Source of the DNA: Streptococcus oralis subsp. tigurinus
GTDB taxonomy: Bacteria > Bacillota > Bacilli > Lactobacillales > Streptococcaceae
DNA: 64,000 bases
Assembly (NCBI RefSeq): GCF_002356415.1
Contig: NZ_AP018338.1
Span: 930,001-994,000, forward strand
Reading direction: 5' to 3'
Shown: in pieces, positions 20,023 through 29,061 of the stretch
Numbering within the stretch: position 1 is the stretch's first letter
How the letters are laid out: the number at the start of each line of letters is the position of its first letter
Made by a program: the position numbers and the translations under genes
The notes under the pieces: generated by a model
What the model was told of the DNA's origin: nothing
Database searches by the model: none
What the model saw: the letters and a program-made list of their open reading frames with translations, nothing else

Positions 20023-20715
20023 TTGTCCTATAAATTTCTACTCTTTGACCTTGACCACACTTTGCTGGATTTTGATGCTGCTGAAGATGTAGCTTTGACA
20101 CAACTTCTAAAAGAAGAAGGAGTTGCGGATATCCAAGCCTATAAAGACTATTACGTCCCTATGAACAAGGCTCTCTGGAAGGACTTGGAGCAAAAGAAAA
20201 TCAGTAAACAAGAACTGGTTAACACGCGCTTTTTTCGTTTATTTGCTCATTTTGGACTGGAAAAAGACGGTAGGTTACTTGCCCAGCGTTACCAATTTTA
20301 CTTAGCCCAACAGGGACAAACACTTTCGGGCGCTCATGAATTCTTGGACAGCCTCATCGAGCGTGATTATGATTTGTATGCTGCGACAAATGGGATTACT
20401 GCCATCCAGACAGGGCGTTTGGCTCAATCAGGTCTGGCTCCCTATTTCAACCAAGTCTTTATCTCTGAACAGTTGCAGACGCAAAAGCCTGATGCACTAT
20501 TCTATGAAAAAATCGGTCAGCAGATTGCAGGTTTTAGTAAAGAAGAGACGCTGATGATTGGAGATTCCCTGACAGCTGACATTCAAGGTGGCAATAATGC
20601 TGGAATTAACACGATTTGGTACAACCCTCATCACCTAGAAAGTCATACACAAGCCCAGCCGACTTACGAAGTCCATTCTTATCAAGACTTGCTGGATTGT
20701 TTAGATGCTTTGTAG
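20023..20715 (+). CDS. YjjG-family noncanonical pyrimidine nucleotidase (HAD)
   Basis: Likely 5'-nucleotidase that removes noncanonical pyrimidine nucleotides. 230 residues with HAD motif I FDLDHTLLDFD (Asp9, Asp11), motif II region YAATNGI, lysine at QKPDALFYEK and motif IV MIGDSLTADIQGG, matching YjjG. The start is a TTG with AGAAAGGA upstream; the family begins at this position and no ATG is available. The next small gene starts 23 bp downstream. Confidence 0.85.
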   Translation: MSYKFLLFDLDHTLLDFDAAEDVALTQLLKEEGVADIQAYKDYYVPMNKALWKDLEQKKISKQELVNTRFFRLFAHFGLEKDGRLLAQRYQFYLAQQGQTLSGAHEFLDSLIERDYDLYAATNGITAIQTGRLAQSGLAPYFNQVFISEQLQTQKPDALFYEKIGQQIAGFSKEETLMIGDSLTADIQGGNNAGINTIWYNPHHLESHTQAQPTYEVHSYQDLLDCLDAL

Positions 20716-20738
20716 TGATTTTCCCAAGAGGTGTTGAT

Positions 20739-21032
20739 ATGGAAATTAAAGTCATTGAAGAGATTGATAACTTACTAAATCTCATCGAGCAGTATCAGTT
20801 AAAAGGTGTGGTTGCTCAAGTAAATTCGTTAAAAGAGTTAAAGTATATCATAAGCAATCATATAGAGTTAAGTACTCGAGAGAAGATGAATATCCACTAT
20901 TCACTCTTTCTCCCTAGGGGTGGTTTATCTGAACTCTACTATATGGACGCTAATCTTGAACGGATGATGTCTGTAAATAATCAACTTTCCTATTCTATTG
21001 ATACAATCGAAAAGTTTTTAATGGCTGATTGA
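20739..21032 (+). CDS. Small hypothetical protein (97 aa)
   Basis: Not recognised. Acidic helical N-terminus (MEIKVIEEIDNLLNLIEQY) then LFLPRGGLSELYYMD; no membrane segment, no cysteines. The ATG is preceded by AAGAGGTG at five bases, and it begins shortly after the YjjG stop, so it is probably co-transcribed. The reading frame is also open upstream through the YjjG gene, but that part is out-of-frame shadow. Confidence 0.6.
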   Translation: MEIKVIEEIDNLLNLIEQYQLKGVVAQVNSLKELKYIISNHIELSTREKMNIHYSLFLPRGGLSELYYMDANLERMMSVNNQLSYSIDTIEKFLMAD

Positions 21033-21088
21033 TACTGTGAATACTAATGTCAAATAATAGGGTCAATAACAGTATATATAAGAACTGT

Positions 21089-21123
21089 AAAAAGTGGTTT
21101 AGATAGCCACTTTTTGCTATAAT
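21089..21123 (+). terminator. Terminator overlapping the next extended -10 promoter
   Basis: AAAAAGTGG / CCACTTTTT stem (21089-21115), immediately followed by TGCTATAAT (21115-21123), which serves the DUF4336 gene. The two elements touch, an economical arrangement. Confidence 0.75.
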
Positions 21124-21154
21124 AGAGGCAGTAAAAATAAAGGAATAGTAAACG

Positions 21155-21910
21155 ATGTCAAGACCAGAACTTTCTCTTTATGAACCATTGTATACACTAA
21201 AGGAAGTTGATCAAAATATCTGGATAGCAGATGGTGATTTGATACAAATGGACTTGAAGGTCCTCAAACTACCTTTTCAGACACGTATGACAGTGATAAA
21301 GTTAAACGATGGAAAACTCTGGATTCATTCTCCTATTGCGCCAAATGAGGAGCTCTTTACTGAACTGGACGCTTTGGGCAAAGTCGCTTACCTAATTTCA
21401 CCCAATAAGATTCACTACGCCTATATTGCAGATTGGAAAAAAAGATATCCTTATGCACAAGCATGGTCTAGTCCAGGAGTTGAAGAGAGAGCAAAAAGTC
21501 AGAATGTCATGGTGGAATTTGATGCTCCTTTAACTGATAAGGCACCTGACTTATGGTCTGATGAGATTGATCAACTTATTTTTAAGGGAAGTTCTGTCAT
21601 CGAAGAGGTCGTGTTTTTTCATAAATCGACTAAAACACTCATTGTAACGGACCTTATAGAGAATTTTGAACCTGAAAAGATAGCTAGTCCAATCCGAAGA
21701 AAAATTTATCGTTTAGCTCGTGTAACAGCCCCTGATGGTCAAACTCCTATTGACTATCGGATGACTTTTTTAGGAAGACAAAGGGAAGCAAAGGTTTCCT
21801 TTTCCCGTATGTTAAACTGGAAACCGGATAAGATCATACTTGCACATGGTTTATGCTTTTTTAAAAATGGTACGGATGAATTAAGACGTGCTTTTAGATG
21901 GATACGATAA
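21155..21910 (+). CDS. DUF4336 domain protein (metallo-beta-lactamase-like fold)
   Basis: 251 residues. The DUF4336 family is related in fold to metallo-beta-lactamases: [13 protein letters not shown] region ([14 protein letters not shown]), [13 protein letters not shown], a [10 protein letters not shown] stretch, and [12 protein letters not shown] near the end. Several metal ligands seem altered compared with true MBL hydrolases. Function unknown. It ends 11 bp before ung, which suggests co-transcription with ung-mutX-pyrC. Confidence 0.75.
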   Translation: MSRPELSLYEPLYTLKEVDQNIWIADGDLIQMDLKVLKLPFQTRMTVIKLNDGKLWIHSPIAPNEELFTELDALGKVAYLISPNKIHYAYIADWKKRYPYAQAWSSPGVEERAKSQNVMVEFDAPLTDKAPDLWSDEIDQLIFKGSSVIEEVVFFHKSTKTLIVTDLIENFEPEKIASPIRRKIYRLARVTAPDGQTPIDYRMTFLGRQREAKVSFSRMLNWKPDKIILAHGLCFFKNGTDELRRAFRWIR

Positions 21911-21921
21911 AGGAGAGAAAG

Positions 21922-22575
21922 ATGCAACACTCATCTTGGCATGCTTTGATTAAGGAGCAATTACCTGAAGGTTATTTTGGGAAAATCAATCAATTTATGG
22001 AACAGGTCTATGCTCAGGGAACTGTTTATCCACCTAAGGAAAAAGTTTTTCAGGCTCTCTTGACTACACCGCTTGAAGAAGTGAAGGTAGTGATTCTAGG
22101 GCAAGACCCCTATCACGGGCCAGGTCAAGCGCAGGGTTTGAGTTTTTCTGTACCTGACTCAATCCCAGCTCCGCCGTCCTTGCAAAACATTTTAAAAGAG
22201 TTGTCAGATGATATCGGCGTTAAGAAATCTCATGATTTGACGTCTTGGGCTAAGCAAGGAGTCTTACTTCTTAATGCTTGCTTGACGGTCCCTGCTGGTC
22301 AGGCAAATGGTCATGCTGGGCAGATATGGGAGCCTTTTACTGATGCCGTGATTCGGGTTGTCAATAATCTAGACAGACCTGTAGTCTTTGTACTCTGGGG
22401 TGCTTATGCACGCAAGAAGAAGGCCTTGGTTACCAATCCTCACCACTTGATTATCGAATCAGCCCATCCTAGTCCTTTATCAGTTTACAGAGGATTTTGG
22501 GGTTCCAAGCCTTTTTCCAAGGCCAATGCATTCTTAATAGAGACAGGACAAGAGCCAATCGATTGGCTTAGATAA
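21922..22575 (+). CDS. ung: Uracil-DNA glycosylase
   Basis: Excises uracil from DNA as the first step of base-excision repair. 217 residues, family-1 UDG: GQDPYHG (water-activating Asp62), [17 protein letters not shown] and [13 protein letters not shown] (catalytic His loop and Leu-intercalation loop region). ATG 21922 is chosen because AGGAG lies six bases upstream; an in-frame ATG at 21898 would overlap the preceding gene. Order ung-mutX-pyrC is as in S. pneumoniae. Confidence 0.97.
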   Translation: MQHSSWHALIKEQLPEGYFGKINQFMEQVYAQGTVYPPKEKVFQALLTTPLEEVKVVILGQDPYHGPGQAQGLSFSVPDSIPAPPSLQNILKELSDDIGVKKSHDLTSWAKQGVLLLNACLTVPAGQANGHAGQIWEPFTDAVIRVVNNLDRPVVFVLWGAYARKKKALVTNPHHLIIESAHPSPLSVYRGFWGSKPFSKANAFLIETGQEPIDWLR

Positions 22576-22584
22576 GGAGATAAT

Positions 22585-23049
22585 ATGCCTCAGTTAGCGA
22601 CGATTTGCTACATTGATAACGGAAAAGAACTGCTCATGCTCCATCGTAATAAGAAGCCCAATGATGTCCACGAAGGCAAATGGATTGGTGTGGGTGGTAA
22701 GCTAGAGCGAGGTGAGACTCCACAGGAATGTGCAGCGCGTGAAATCCTCGAAGAAACAGGGCTCAAAGCCAAGCCGGTTCTAAAAGGTGTTATCACTTTT
22801 CCAGAATTCACACCAGATTTAGACTGGTACACCTATGTTTTTAAGGTGACGGAGTTTGAGGGTGACTTGATTGACTGCAACGAGGGAACTTTAGAATGGG
22901 TTCCCTATGATGAAGTTTTGAGCAAGCCAACTTGGGAGGGTGATCACACTTTTGTTGAGTGGCTTTTAGAAGATAAACCCTTCTTTTCAGCCAAGTTTGT
23001 TTATGATGGGGATAAATTATTGGATACCCAAGTTGATTTCTATGAATAA
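22585..23049 (+). CDS. mutX: Nudix hydrolase, MutT/8-oxo-dGTPase type
   Basis: Cleans the nucleotide pool of oxidised dGTP, limiting transversions. 154 residues with a complete Nudix box from GGKLERGETP to EETGLKA (about 36-59), with the REILEETG helix. Neighbouring ung handles a related kind of DNA damage. Spaced 9 bp after ung and 12 bp before pyrC, with good ribosome-binding sites, so it is mid-operon. The exact substrate is inferred from family and context. Confidence 0.9.
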   Translation: MPQLATICYIDNGKELLMLHRNKKPNDVHEGKWIGVGGKLERGETPQECAAREILEETGLKAKPVLKGVITFPEFTPDLDWYTYVFKVTEFEGDLIDCNEGTLEWVPYDEVLSKPTWEGDHTFVEWLLEDKPFFSAKFVYDGDKLLDTQVDFYE

Positions 23050-23061
23050 AGGAGAAAGCAA

Positions 23062-24330
23062 ATGCTACTAATCAAAAATGGTCGTGTAATGGATCCCAAG
23101 TCTGGTTTGGATCAAGTGTGTGATGTTTTAGTGCAAGATGGGAAAATTGTCAAAATAGATGCCGAAATCAAGGAAGAAGGAGCAGAGCTAATTGATGCTA
23201 CTGGTCTTGTAGTTGCGCCTGGACTAGTGGATATTCATGTTCATTTCCGTGAACCTGGTCAAACCCACAAGGAGGACATCCATACTGGGGCACTAGCGGC
23301 TGCTGCAGGTGGTTTTACAACGGTTGTCATGATGGCTAATACTAGTCCAACCATTTCGGACGTAGAGACTTTGAAAGAAGTTCTCCAGTCTGCTGCCAAG
23401 GAAAAGATTAACGTCAAGACAGTTGCGACTATTACCAAGAACTTTAATGGCCAAGACTTGACAGACTTTAAGGCTCTTTTAGAAGCTGGAGCCGTTGGTT
23501 TTTCAGATGATGGAATTCCGCTTGAAAGTAGTAAAGTGGTTAAGGAAGCAATGGTAGAAGCCAAAAAACTCAATACCTTTATCTGCCTTCATGAGGAAGA
23601 TCCAGGTTTGAATGGAATTCTTGGCTTTAACGAAAACATCGCTAAAGAACATTTCCATATCTGTGGAGCGACAGGAGTGGCTGAGTACGCTATGATTGCG
23701 CGCGATGTTATGATTGCCTATGCAACCAAGGCCCATGTTCACATCCAGCATTTGTCTAAGGAAGAAAGTGTCAAGGTGGTGGAGTTTGCTCAAGGACTAG
23801 GTGCGCAGGTCACAGCAGAAGTAGCGACACAGCATTTCTCTAAGACAGAAGCTCTTCTTTTAACTCAAGGAAGCAATGCCAAAATGAATCCTCCACTTCG
23901 TTTGGAGTCAGACCGTCGTGCCGTTATCGAAGGTCTCAAGTCAGGTGTTATCACAGTTATCGCAACGGACCACGCGCCTCACCATGCAGATGAGAAAAAT
24001 GTTGAAGATATCACCAAAGCACCATCTGGTATGACAGGTTTGGAAACCTCTCTTTCTCTTGGTTTGACTTATTTGGTGGAAGCTGGTGAGTTGAGCTTGA
24101 TGGAATTGCTAGAAAAAATGACTGTCAATCCAGCCAAGCTTTACAACTTTGAAGCAGGTTACTTGGCTGAGAATGGTCCAGCGGATATCACTATCTTTGA
24201 CGCTAAGGCTGACCGCCTTGTGGACTCCCATTTTGCGTCAAAAGCAGCCAATTCCCCATTTATCGGTGAAACTTTAAAAGGGCAGGTTAAATATACCATC
24301 TGCAAGGGACAAATTGTCTACCAAAACTAG
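23062..24330 (+). CDS. pyrC: Dihydroorotase
   Basis: Catalyses the third step of de novo pyrimidine synthesis: carbamoyl-aspartate to dihydroorotate. The 422 residues form a type I (long) amidohydrolase: metal ligands [11 protein letters not shown] (His59, His61), HIQHLS (His), and [11 protein letters not shown] (Asp near 304). It is separated from mutX by 12 bp with AAAGGAG upstream. In this genus pyrC commonly lies apart from the main pyr cluster, as here. Confidence 0.96.
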   Translation: MLLIKNGRVMDPKSGLDQVCDVLVQDGKIVKIDAEIKEEGAELIDATGLVVAPGLVDIHVHFREPGQTHKEDIHTGALAAAAGGFTTVVMMANTSPTISDVETLKEVLQSAAKEKINVKTVATITKNFNGQDLTDFKALLEAGAVGFSDDGIPLESSKVVKEAMVEAKKLNTFICLHEEDPGLNGILGFNENIAKEHFHICGATGVAEYAMIARDVMIAYATKAHVHIQHLSKEESVKVVEFAQGLGAQVTAEVATQHFSKTEALLLTQGSNAKMNPPLRLESDRRAVIEGLKSGVITVIATDHAPHHADEKNVEDITKAPSGMTGLETSLSLGLTYLVEAGELSLMELLEKMTVNPAKLYNFEAGYLAENGPADITIFDAKADRLVDSHFASKAANSPFIGETLKGQVKYTICKGQIVYQN

Positions 24331-24371
24331 ATGGGATTCTGCTCTAGAAACTATAAGAATAGAGAGCGTAT

Positions 24372-25712
24372 ATGTATCCAACCCATCAATTTAAAGACAA
24401 GTTTGTCTTATTTCTTAAGATATTTTTCCCTATTCTGATCTATCAATTTGCCAATTATTCTGCCTCTTTTGTTGATACAACCATGACTGGGCAGTACAAT
24501 ACCATGGACTTGGCGGGGGTGTCAACCGCAACGAGTCTATGGAATCCTTTCTTTACTTTTTTAACAGGGATTGTTTCGGCCATGGTTCCCATCATAGGCC
24601 ATCATCTGGGACGGGGCAAAAAGGAAAAAGTAGCATCTGATTTTTACCAATTTATCTACTTGGCTTTCGGACTGTCTTTGGTCTTGCTTGGAATGGTAGT
24701 ATTCTTAGCGCCACCTGTCTTAACCAACATCGGACTAGAAGCTCAAGTGGCGGCAGTTGCAGTTTCCTATCTTTGGTACCTGTCTATTGGAATTATTCCC
24801 TTGTTGCTGTTCAGTGTCATTCGCTCTTTGTTGGATTCTCTTGGATTGACCAAGCTATCTATGTACCTCATGCTCCTATTACTTCCGCTCAATAGTGGTT
24901 TTAACTATCTCTTGATATATGGAGCTTTCGGTTTCCCTGAGCTTGGTGGCGCAGGAGCAGGACTAGGAACTTCACTAGCCTATTGGGTTTTATTGGGGAT
25001 TTCTATTCTTGTTTTATTCAAACAAGAAAGGTTAAAAGCGTTACATCTTGAAAAACGCATTCCACTAAATATAGATAAAATCAAGGAAGGTGTTCGATTA
25101 GGTCTACCAATCGGGGGAACCGTATTTGCTGAAGTAGCCATTTTCTCCGTGGTTGGACTAATCATGGCTAAGTTTTCATCGCTCATCATTGCCAGTCACC
25201 AGTCAGCTATGAATTTTTCGAGTCTCATGTATGCTTTTCCTATGAGTATTTCCTCTGCTATGGCGATTGTTGTGTCTTACGAGGTGGGGGCCAAACGTTT
25301 TGAGGATGCAAAAATCTATGCTCGTCTGGGGAGAGTAACCGCCCTTATTTTTGCAGGTCTTACCCTATCTTTTCTCTACATTTTTAGAGATCGTGTAGCA
25401 AGTCTATATGGGAATGACTCTCAGTTCATTGAAACAACTGCTGTATTTCTAACCTACAGTCTCTTTTTCCAGCTAGCTGATACCTTTGCGGCTCCGCTCC
25501 AAGGAATTTTAAGAGGGTATAAGGACACTATCGTTCCTTTCTATCTTGGCTTAATCGGATATTGGGGAGTAGCGATACCACTAGGATATCTACTAGATCA
25601 AGTAACTGACTTAGGGGCATTTGCCTACTGGATTGGGTTAATTGCCAGCTTGATTGTTTCTGGTTGTTTGTATCAATGGCGTCTGAAAACCGTAATGAAA
25701 AGATTGAGCTAA
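24372..25712 (+). CDS. MATE family efflux transporter
   Basis: 446-residue inner-membrane exporter with about 12 hydrophobic helices in two related halves (first about 10-220, second about 235-440). Motifs YQFANYSASFVDTTMTGQY near residue 20 and GGTVFAEVAIFSVVGLIMA near 250 are MATE-like. Likely Na+ or H+ driven export of cationic compounds; substrate unknown. It follows pyrC after 41 bp and could be the last gene of that transcript. A strong terminator follows. Confidence 0.9.
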   Translation: MYPTHQFKDKFVLFLKIFFPILIYQFANYSASFVDTTMTGQYNTMDLAGVSTATSLWNPFFTFLTGIVSAMVPIIGHHLGRGKKEKVASDFYQFIYLAFGLSLVLLGMVVFLAPPVLTNIGLEAQVAAVAVSYLWYLSIGIIPLLLFSVIRSLLDSLGLTKLSMYLMLLLLPLNSGFNYLLIYGAFGFPELGGAGAGLGTSLAYWVLLGISILVLFKQERLKALHLEKRIPLNIDKIKEGVRLGLPIGGTVFAEVAIFSVVGLIMAKFSSLIIASHQSAMNFSSLMYAFPMSISSAMAIVVSYEVGAKRFEDAKIYARLGRVTALIFAGLTLSFLYIFRDRVASLYGNDSQFIETTAVFLTYSLFFQLADTFAAPLQGILRGYKDTIVPFYLGLIGYWGVAIPLGYLLDQVTDLGAFAYWIGLIASLIVSGCLYQWRLKTVMKRLS

Positions 25713-25768
25713 TTTTTGGAAAATATCCTGAAAAAGCACTTTGTGAAAAAATACTCTAACTAGAGAGA

Positions 25769-25799
25769 ATCCCTGTTTTAACAGGGGTTTATTTTTTTA
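25769..25799 (+). terminator. Terminator after the MATE gene
   Basis: CCCTGT / ACAGGG stem with a four-base loop followed by a T-rich tail. Confidence 0.85.
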
Positions 25800-25827
25800 T
25801 ATTGTGAATTTTTATTAGCCATATACT

Positions 25828-25856
25828 TTGACAGCGTATACTAAAAAAGGTAAAAT
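25828..25856 (+). promoter_or_regulatory. pdh operon promoter with overlapping cre-like site
   Basis: Perfect -35 TTGACA (25828-25833), 17-bp spacer, TAAAAT (25851-25856). The 16-mer starting at the -35, TTGACAGCGTATACTA, fits the cre consensus at 14 of 16 positions (mismatches at positions 5 and 15), so CcpA binding would block the -35. Confidence 0.65.
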
Positions 25857-25890
25857 AGTAAGGTAAGTACAAAGTTAGAAAGGCAAGATT

Positions 25891-26859
25891 ATGTCAACTT
25901 TAGATAAGAATCTTTTGCTAGAGATGTTCCGTAAGATGGAAGAAATCCGTCGCATGGACTTAAAAATCGCTCAGTTAGTGAAAAAGGGGAAAGTTCCCGG
26001 TATGACTCACTTTTCTGTCGGAGAGGAAGCTGCTAACGTCGGAGCGATGCTGGCTCTTAATCCAGATGATCTGATTACCTCAAATCACCGTGGACACGGG
26101 CAAGCTATTGCTAAGGGGATTGACCTCAACGGAATGATGGCTGAAATCCTCGGGAAATACACTGGAACCTGTAAAGGAAAAGGTGGTTCTATGCACATCG
26201 CTGACCTGGATGCTGGGAACCTCGGTGCCAATGGTATCGTTGGTGGTGGTATGGGAATCGCTGTCGGTGCAGCCCTCAGTCAACAAATGCAAAACACTGG
26301 AAAAATCGTCGTTTGCTTCTTTGGAGATGGTGCGACCAACGAAGGTGTCTTCCACGAAGCAGTCAACATGGCTTCTATTTGGAACTTGCCAGTTGTTTTC
26401 TACTGCATTAACAACGGTTATGGGATCTCTGCGGATATCAAGAAAATGACCAATGTAGAGCATATCCATCAACGTAGTGCGGCATATGGAATTCCTGGAA
26501 TGTTTATCGAAGATGGGAACAACGTCATCGATGTCTATGAAGGATTTAAGAAAGCTGTAGATCATGTTCGTGGTGGCAATGGCCCAGTCTTGATCGAAAG
26601 TGTAACCTATCGCTGGCTTGGCCACTCATCATCTGACCCTGGTAAATATCGTACTCGTGAAGAAGTGGAATTGTGGAAACAAAAAGACCCAATCGAAAAC
26701 CTTCGCAAATACCTCATTGAAAACAATATTGCAAGTGCAGAAGAATTGGAAGAAATTCAAGCACAAGTCAAGGAAGCAGTAGAAGCTTCTGTTAAATTTG
26801 CTGAAGAAAGCCCATTCCCACCACTAGAATCAGCATTTGAAGATATTTACGCAGACTAA
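25891..26859 (+). CDS. pdhA: 2-oxoacid dehydrogenase E1 alpha (pyruvate/acetoin dehydrogenase)
   Basis: Thiamine-diphosphate-dependent decarboxylase subunit. 322 residues with SNHRGHGQAIAKG, the ThDP motif GDGATNEG...NNGYGIS (about 145-180) and the phosphorylation-loop-like YRWLGHSSSDPGKYR. In streptococci the operon is annotated either as acetoin or pyruvate dehydrogenase; with no acetoin-specific regulator beside it, the pyruvate role is favoured. First gene of pdhABCD; E1 beta follows after 16 bp. Confidence 0.93.
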   Translation: MSTLDKNLLLEMFRKMEEIRRMDLKIAQLVKKGKVPGMTHFSVGEEAANVGAMLALNPDDLITSNHRGHGQAIAKGIDLNGMMAEILGKYTGTCKGKGGSMHIADLDAGNLGANGIVGGGMGIAVGAALSQQMQNTGKIVVCFFGDGATNEGVFHEAVNMASIWNLPVVFYCINNGYGISADIKKMTNVEHIHQRSAAYGIPGMFIEDGNNVIDVYEGFKKAVDHVRGGNGPVLIESVTYRWLGHSSSDPGKYRTREEVELWKQKDPIENLRKYLIENNIASAEELEEIQAQVKEAVEASVKFAEESPFPPLESAFEDIYAD

Positions 26860-26875
26860 GGAGAAAGAGATAAAA

Positions 26876-27868
26876 ATGGAAACAAAAACAATGTCGTTCC
26901 GTGACACCATTATCCTTGCTATGTCTGAGGAAATGCGTCGCGATGAAAATGTATTCTTGATGGGAGAAGACGTCGGTGTCTTTGGAGGAGACTTCGGAAC
27001 TTCTGTTGGAATGCTCGAAGAATTTGGTCCAGAACGTGTTCGTGACTGTCCGATTTCTGAAGCTGCTATCTCAGGTGCAGCAGCAGGAGCAGCCATGACA
27101 GGACTTCGTCCAATCGTCGATATGACCTTCATGGACTTCTCGGTCATTGCCATGGACAATATCGTCAACCAAGCTGCTAAAACACGTTACATGTTTGGTG
27201 GGAAAGGTCAGGTTCCAATGACTGTCCGATGTGCAGCTGGTAACGGAGTTGGTTCTGCAGCTCAGCACTCTCAGTCTCTAGAGTCTTGGTTCACACACAT
27301 CCCAGGTCTTAAGGTTGTAGCTCCAGGTACACCTGCTGACATGAAAGGACTTCTCAAGTCTTCTATCCGTGATAACAACCCTGTTATCATCCTTGAATAC
27401 AAGTCAGAATTTAACCAAAAAGGGGAAGTGCCAGTTGATCCAGACTATACAATCCCACTTGGGGTTGGGGAAATCAAACGCGAAGGTACAGATGTAACAG
27501 TCGTTACTTATGGAAAAATGCTTCGCCGTGTGGTTCAAGCTGCTGAAGAATTAGCAGAAGAGGGAATTTCAGTTGAAATTGTGGACCCACGTACCCTCGT
27601 TCCACTTGATAAGGATATCATCATTAACTCAGTGAAGAAGACTGGTAAGGTCGTTCTGGTCAACGACGCCCACAAAACAAGTGGCTATATCGGAGAGATT
27701 TCAGCTATTATTTCAGAATCAGAAGCATTTGATTATCTAGACGCACCAATCCGCCGTTGCGCCGGAGAAGATGTGCCAATGCCTTACGCGCAAAACCTTG
27801 AAAATGCAATGATTCCAACAGTTGAAAGCATCAAAGATACAATCCGTAAGACATATAACAAAGAATAA
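26876..27868 (+). CDS. pdhB: 2-oxoacid dehydrogenase E1 beta
   Basis: 330-residue partner of E1 alpha, forming the heterotetrameric decarboxylase. MGEDVGVFGGDFGTS near residue 28, RPIVDMTFMDF and the C-terminal transketolase-like domain (VEIVDPRTLVPLD) are standard. ATG 26876 is chosen over an in-frame TTG at 26837, which would overlap pdhA; AAGGAG lies upstream. The 108-bp gap before pdhC contains two small inverted repeats. Confidence 0.94.
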   Translation: METKTMSFRDTIILAMSEEMRRDENVFLMGEDVGVFGGDFGTSVGMLEEFGPERVRDCPISEAAISGAAAGAAMTGLRPIVDMTFMDFSVIAMDNIVNQAAKTRYMFGGKGQVPMTVRCAAGNGVGSAAQHSQSLESWFTHIPGLKVVAPGTPADMKGLLKSSIRDNNPVIILEYKSEFNQKGEVPVDPDYTIPLGVGEIKREGTDVTVVTYGKMLRRVVQAAEELAEEGISVEIVDPRTLVPLDKDIIINSVKKTGKVVLVNDAHKTSGYIGEISAIISESEAFDYLDAPIRRCAGEDVPMPYAQNLENAMIPTVESIKDTIRKTYNKE

Positions 27869-27976
27869 TACATAATATAAGTTATGTAAATAAAATAAAA
27901 AAGACGAGAAACTTTGTATCTTTTAGGTGCAGAACTCTTTTCGTCCTTAATATCTTAGTATAGAATTGGAGAGGTC
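27869..27976 (+). other. pdhB-pdhC spacer with inverted repeats
   Basis: ACATAA / TTATGT sits close to the pdhB stop, followed by AAAAGACGAGAA pairing imperfectly with TTTTCGTC near 27937-27948. These may stabilise or process the polycistronic mRNA. No clear promoter is seen. Confidence 0.4.
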
Positions 27977-29020
27977 ATGGCTGATGACAAGCTAAGAGCG
28001 ACTCCTGCGGCTAGAAAGTTAGCGGATGATCTAGGAATCAACCTCTACGACGTTTCTGGCTCAGGTGCAAACGGTCGTGTCCACAAAGAAGACGTGGAAA
28101 CTTATAAAGACACAAACGTGGTTCGCATTTCGCCACTTGCAAAACGAATTGCCCTCGAACATAACATTGCTTGGCAGGAAATCCAAGGAACGGGTCATCG
28201 TGGTAAGATCATGAAGAAGGACGTTTTGGCCTTGCTTCCTGAAAATATCGAAAACGACACCATCAAGTCTCCTGCTCAAATCGAAAAAGTGGAAGAAGTT
28301 CCAGACAATATCACTCCTTATGGTGAGATTGAGCGTATTCCAATGACACCAATGCGTAAGGTTATCGCGCAACGTATGGTTGAATCTTACCTAACTGCGC
28401 CAACTTTCACACTCAACTATGAAGTTGATATGACTGAAATGCTGGCCCTTCGTAAGAAGGTTCTTGATCCGATTATGGAAGCGACTGGTAAGAAGACTAC
28501 TGTAACAGACCTTCTTTCACTCGCTGTTGTGAAAACATTGATGAAACACCCATACATCAACGCTTCATTGACAGAAGACGGCAAGACCATTATCACTCAT
28601 AACTATGTCAACCTTGCGATGGCGGTTGGTATGGATAACGGTCTAATGACACCAGTTGTTTACAATGCTGAAAAAATGAGCTTGTCAGAGTTAGTAGTAG
28701 CCTTTAAAGACGTGATTGGTCGTACCTTGGATGGCAAATTGGCTCCAAGTGAGTTACAAAACTCAACCTTCACAATTAGTAACTTGGGAATGTTTGGTGT
28801 TCAGTCCTTTGGTCCGATTATTAACCAACCCAACTCAGCAATCCTCGGGGTAAGCTCAACAGTCGAGAAACCTGTAGTTGTCAATGGTGAGATTGTTATC
28901 CGACCAATCATGAGCCTTGGTTTAACTATTGACCACCGTGTTGTAGATGGTATGGCTGGTGCTAAGTTTATGAAAGACTTGAAAGCCTTGATTGAGAATC
29001 CGATCTCAATGTTGGTTTAA
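27977..29020 (+). CDS. pdhC: Dihydrolipoamide acyltransferase E2, without a lipoyl domain
   Basis: Core acetyltransferase of the complex. 347 residues; normal E2 proteins are longer because they start with one or more lipoyl domains. Here the protein starts directly with a peripheral-subunit-binding domain (about 5-40, ATPAARKLADDLGI), followed by a second (about 49-85, ISPLAKRIALEHNI), a linker and the catalytic domain ending DHRVVDG (His320, Asp324). The lipoyl domain is supplied instead by the E3 subunit encoded next. RBS GGAGAGG. Confidence 0.94.
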   Translation: MADDKLRATPAARKLADDLGINLYDVSGSGANGRVHKEDVETYKDTNVVRISPLAKRIALEHNIAWQEIQGTGHRGKIMKKDVLALLPENIENDTIKSPAQIEKVEEVPDNITPYGEIERIPMTPMRKVIAQRMVESYLTAPTFTLNYEVDMTEMLALRKKVLDPIMEATGKKTTVTDLLSLAVVKTLMKHPYINASLTEDGKTIITHNYVNLAMAVGMDNGLMTPVVYNAEKMSLSELVVAFKDVIGRTLDGKLAPSELQNSTFTISNLGMFGVQSFGPIINQPNSAILGVSSTVEKPVVVNGEIVIRPIMSLGLTIDHRVVDGMAGAKFMKDLKALIENPISMLV

Positions 29021-29061
29021 GTCAGCTATTGTTATTTTAGAGATTTAGAAGGAAGTAAGAC

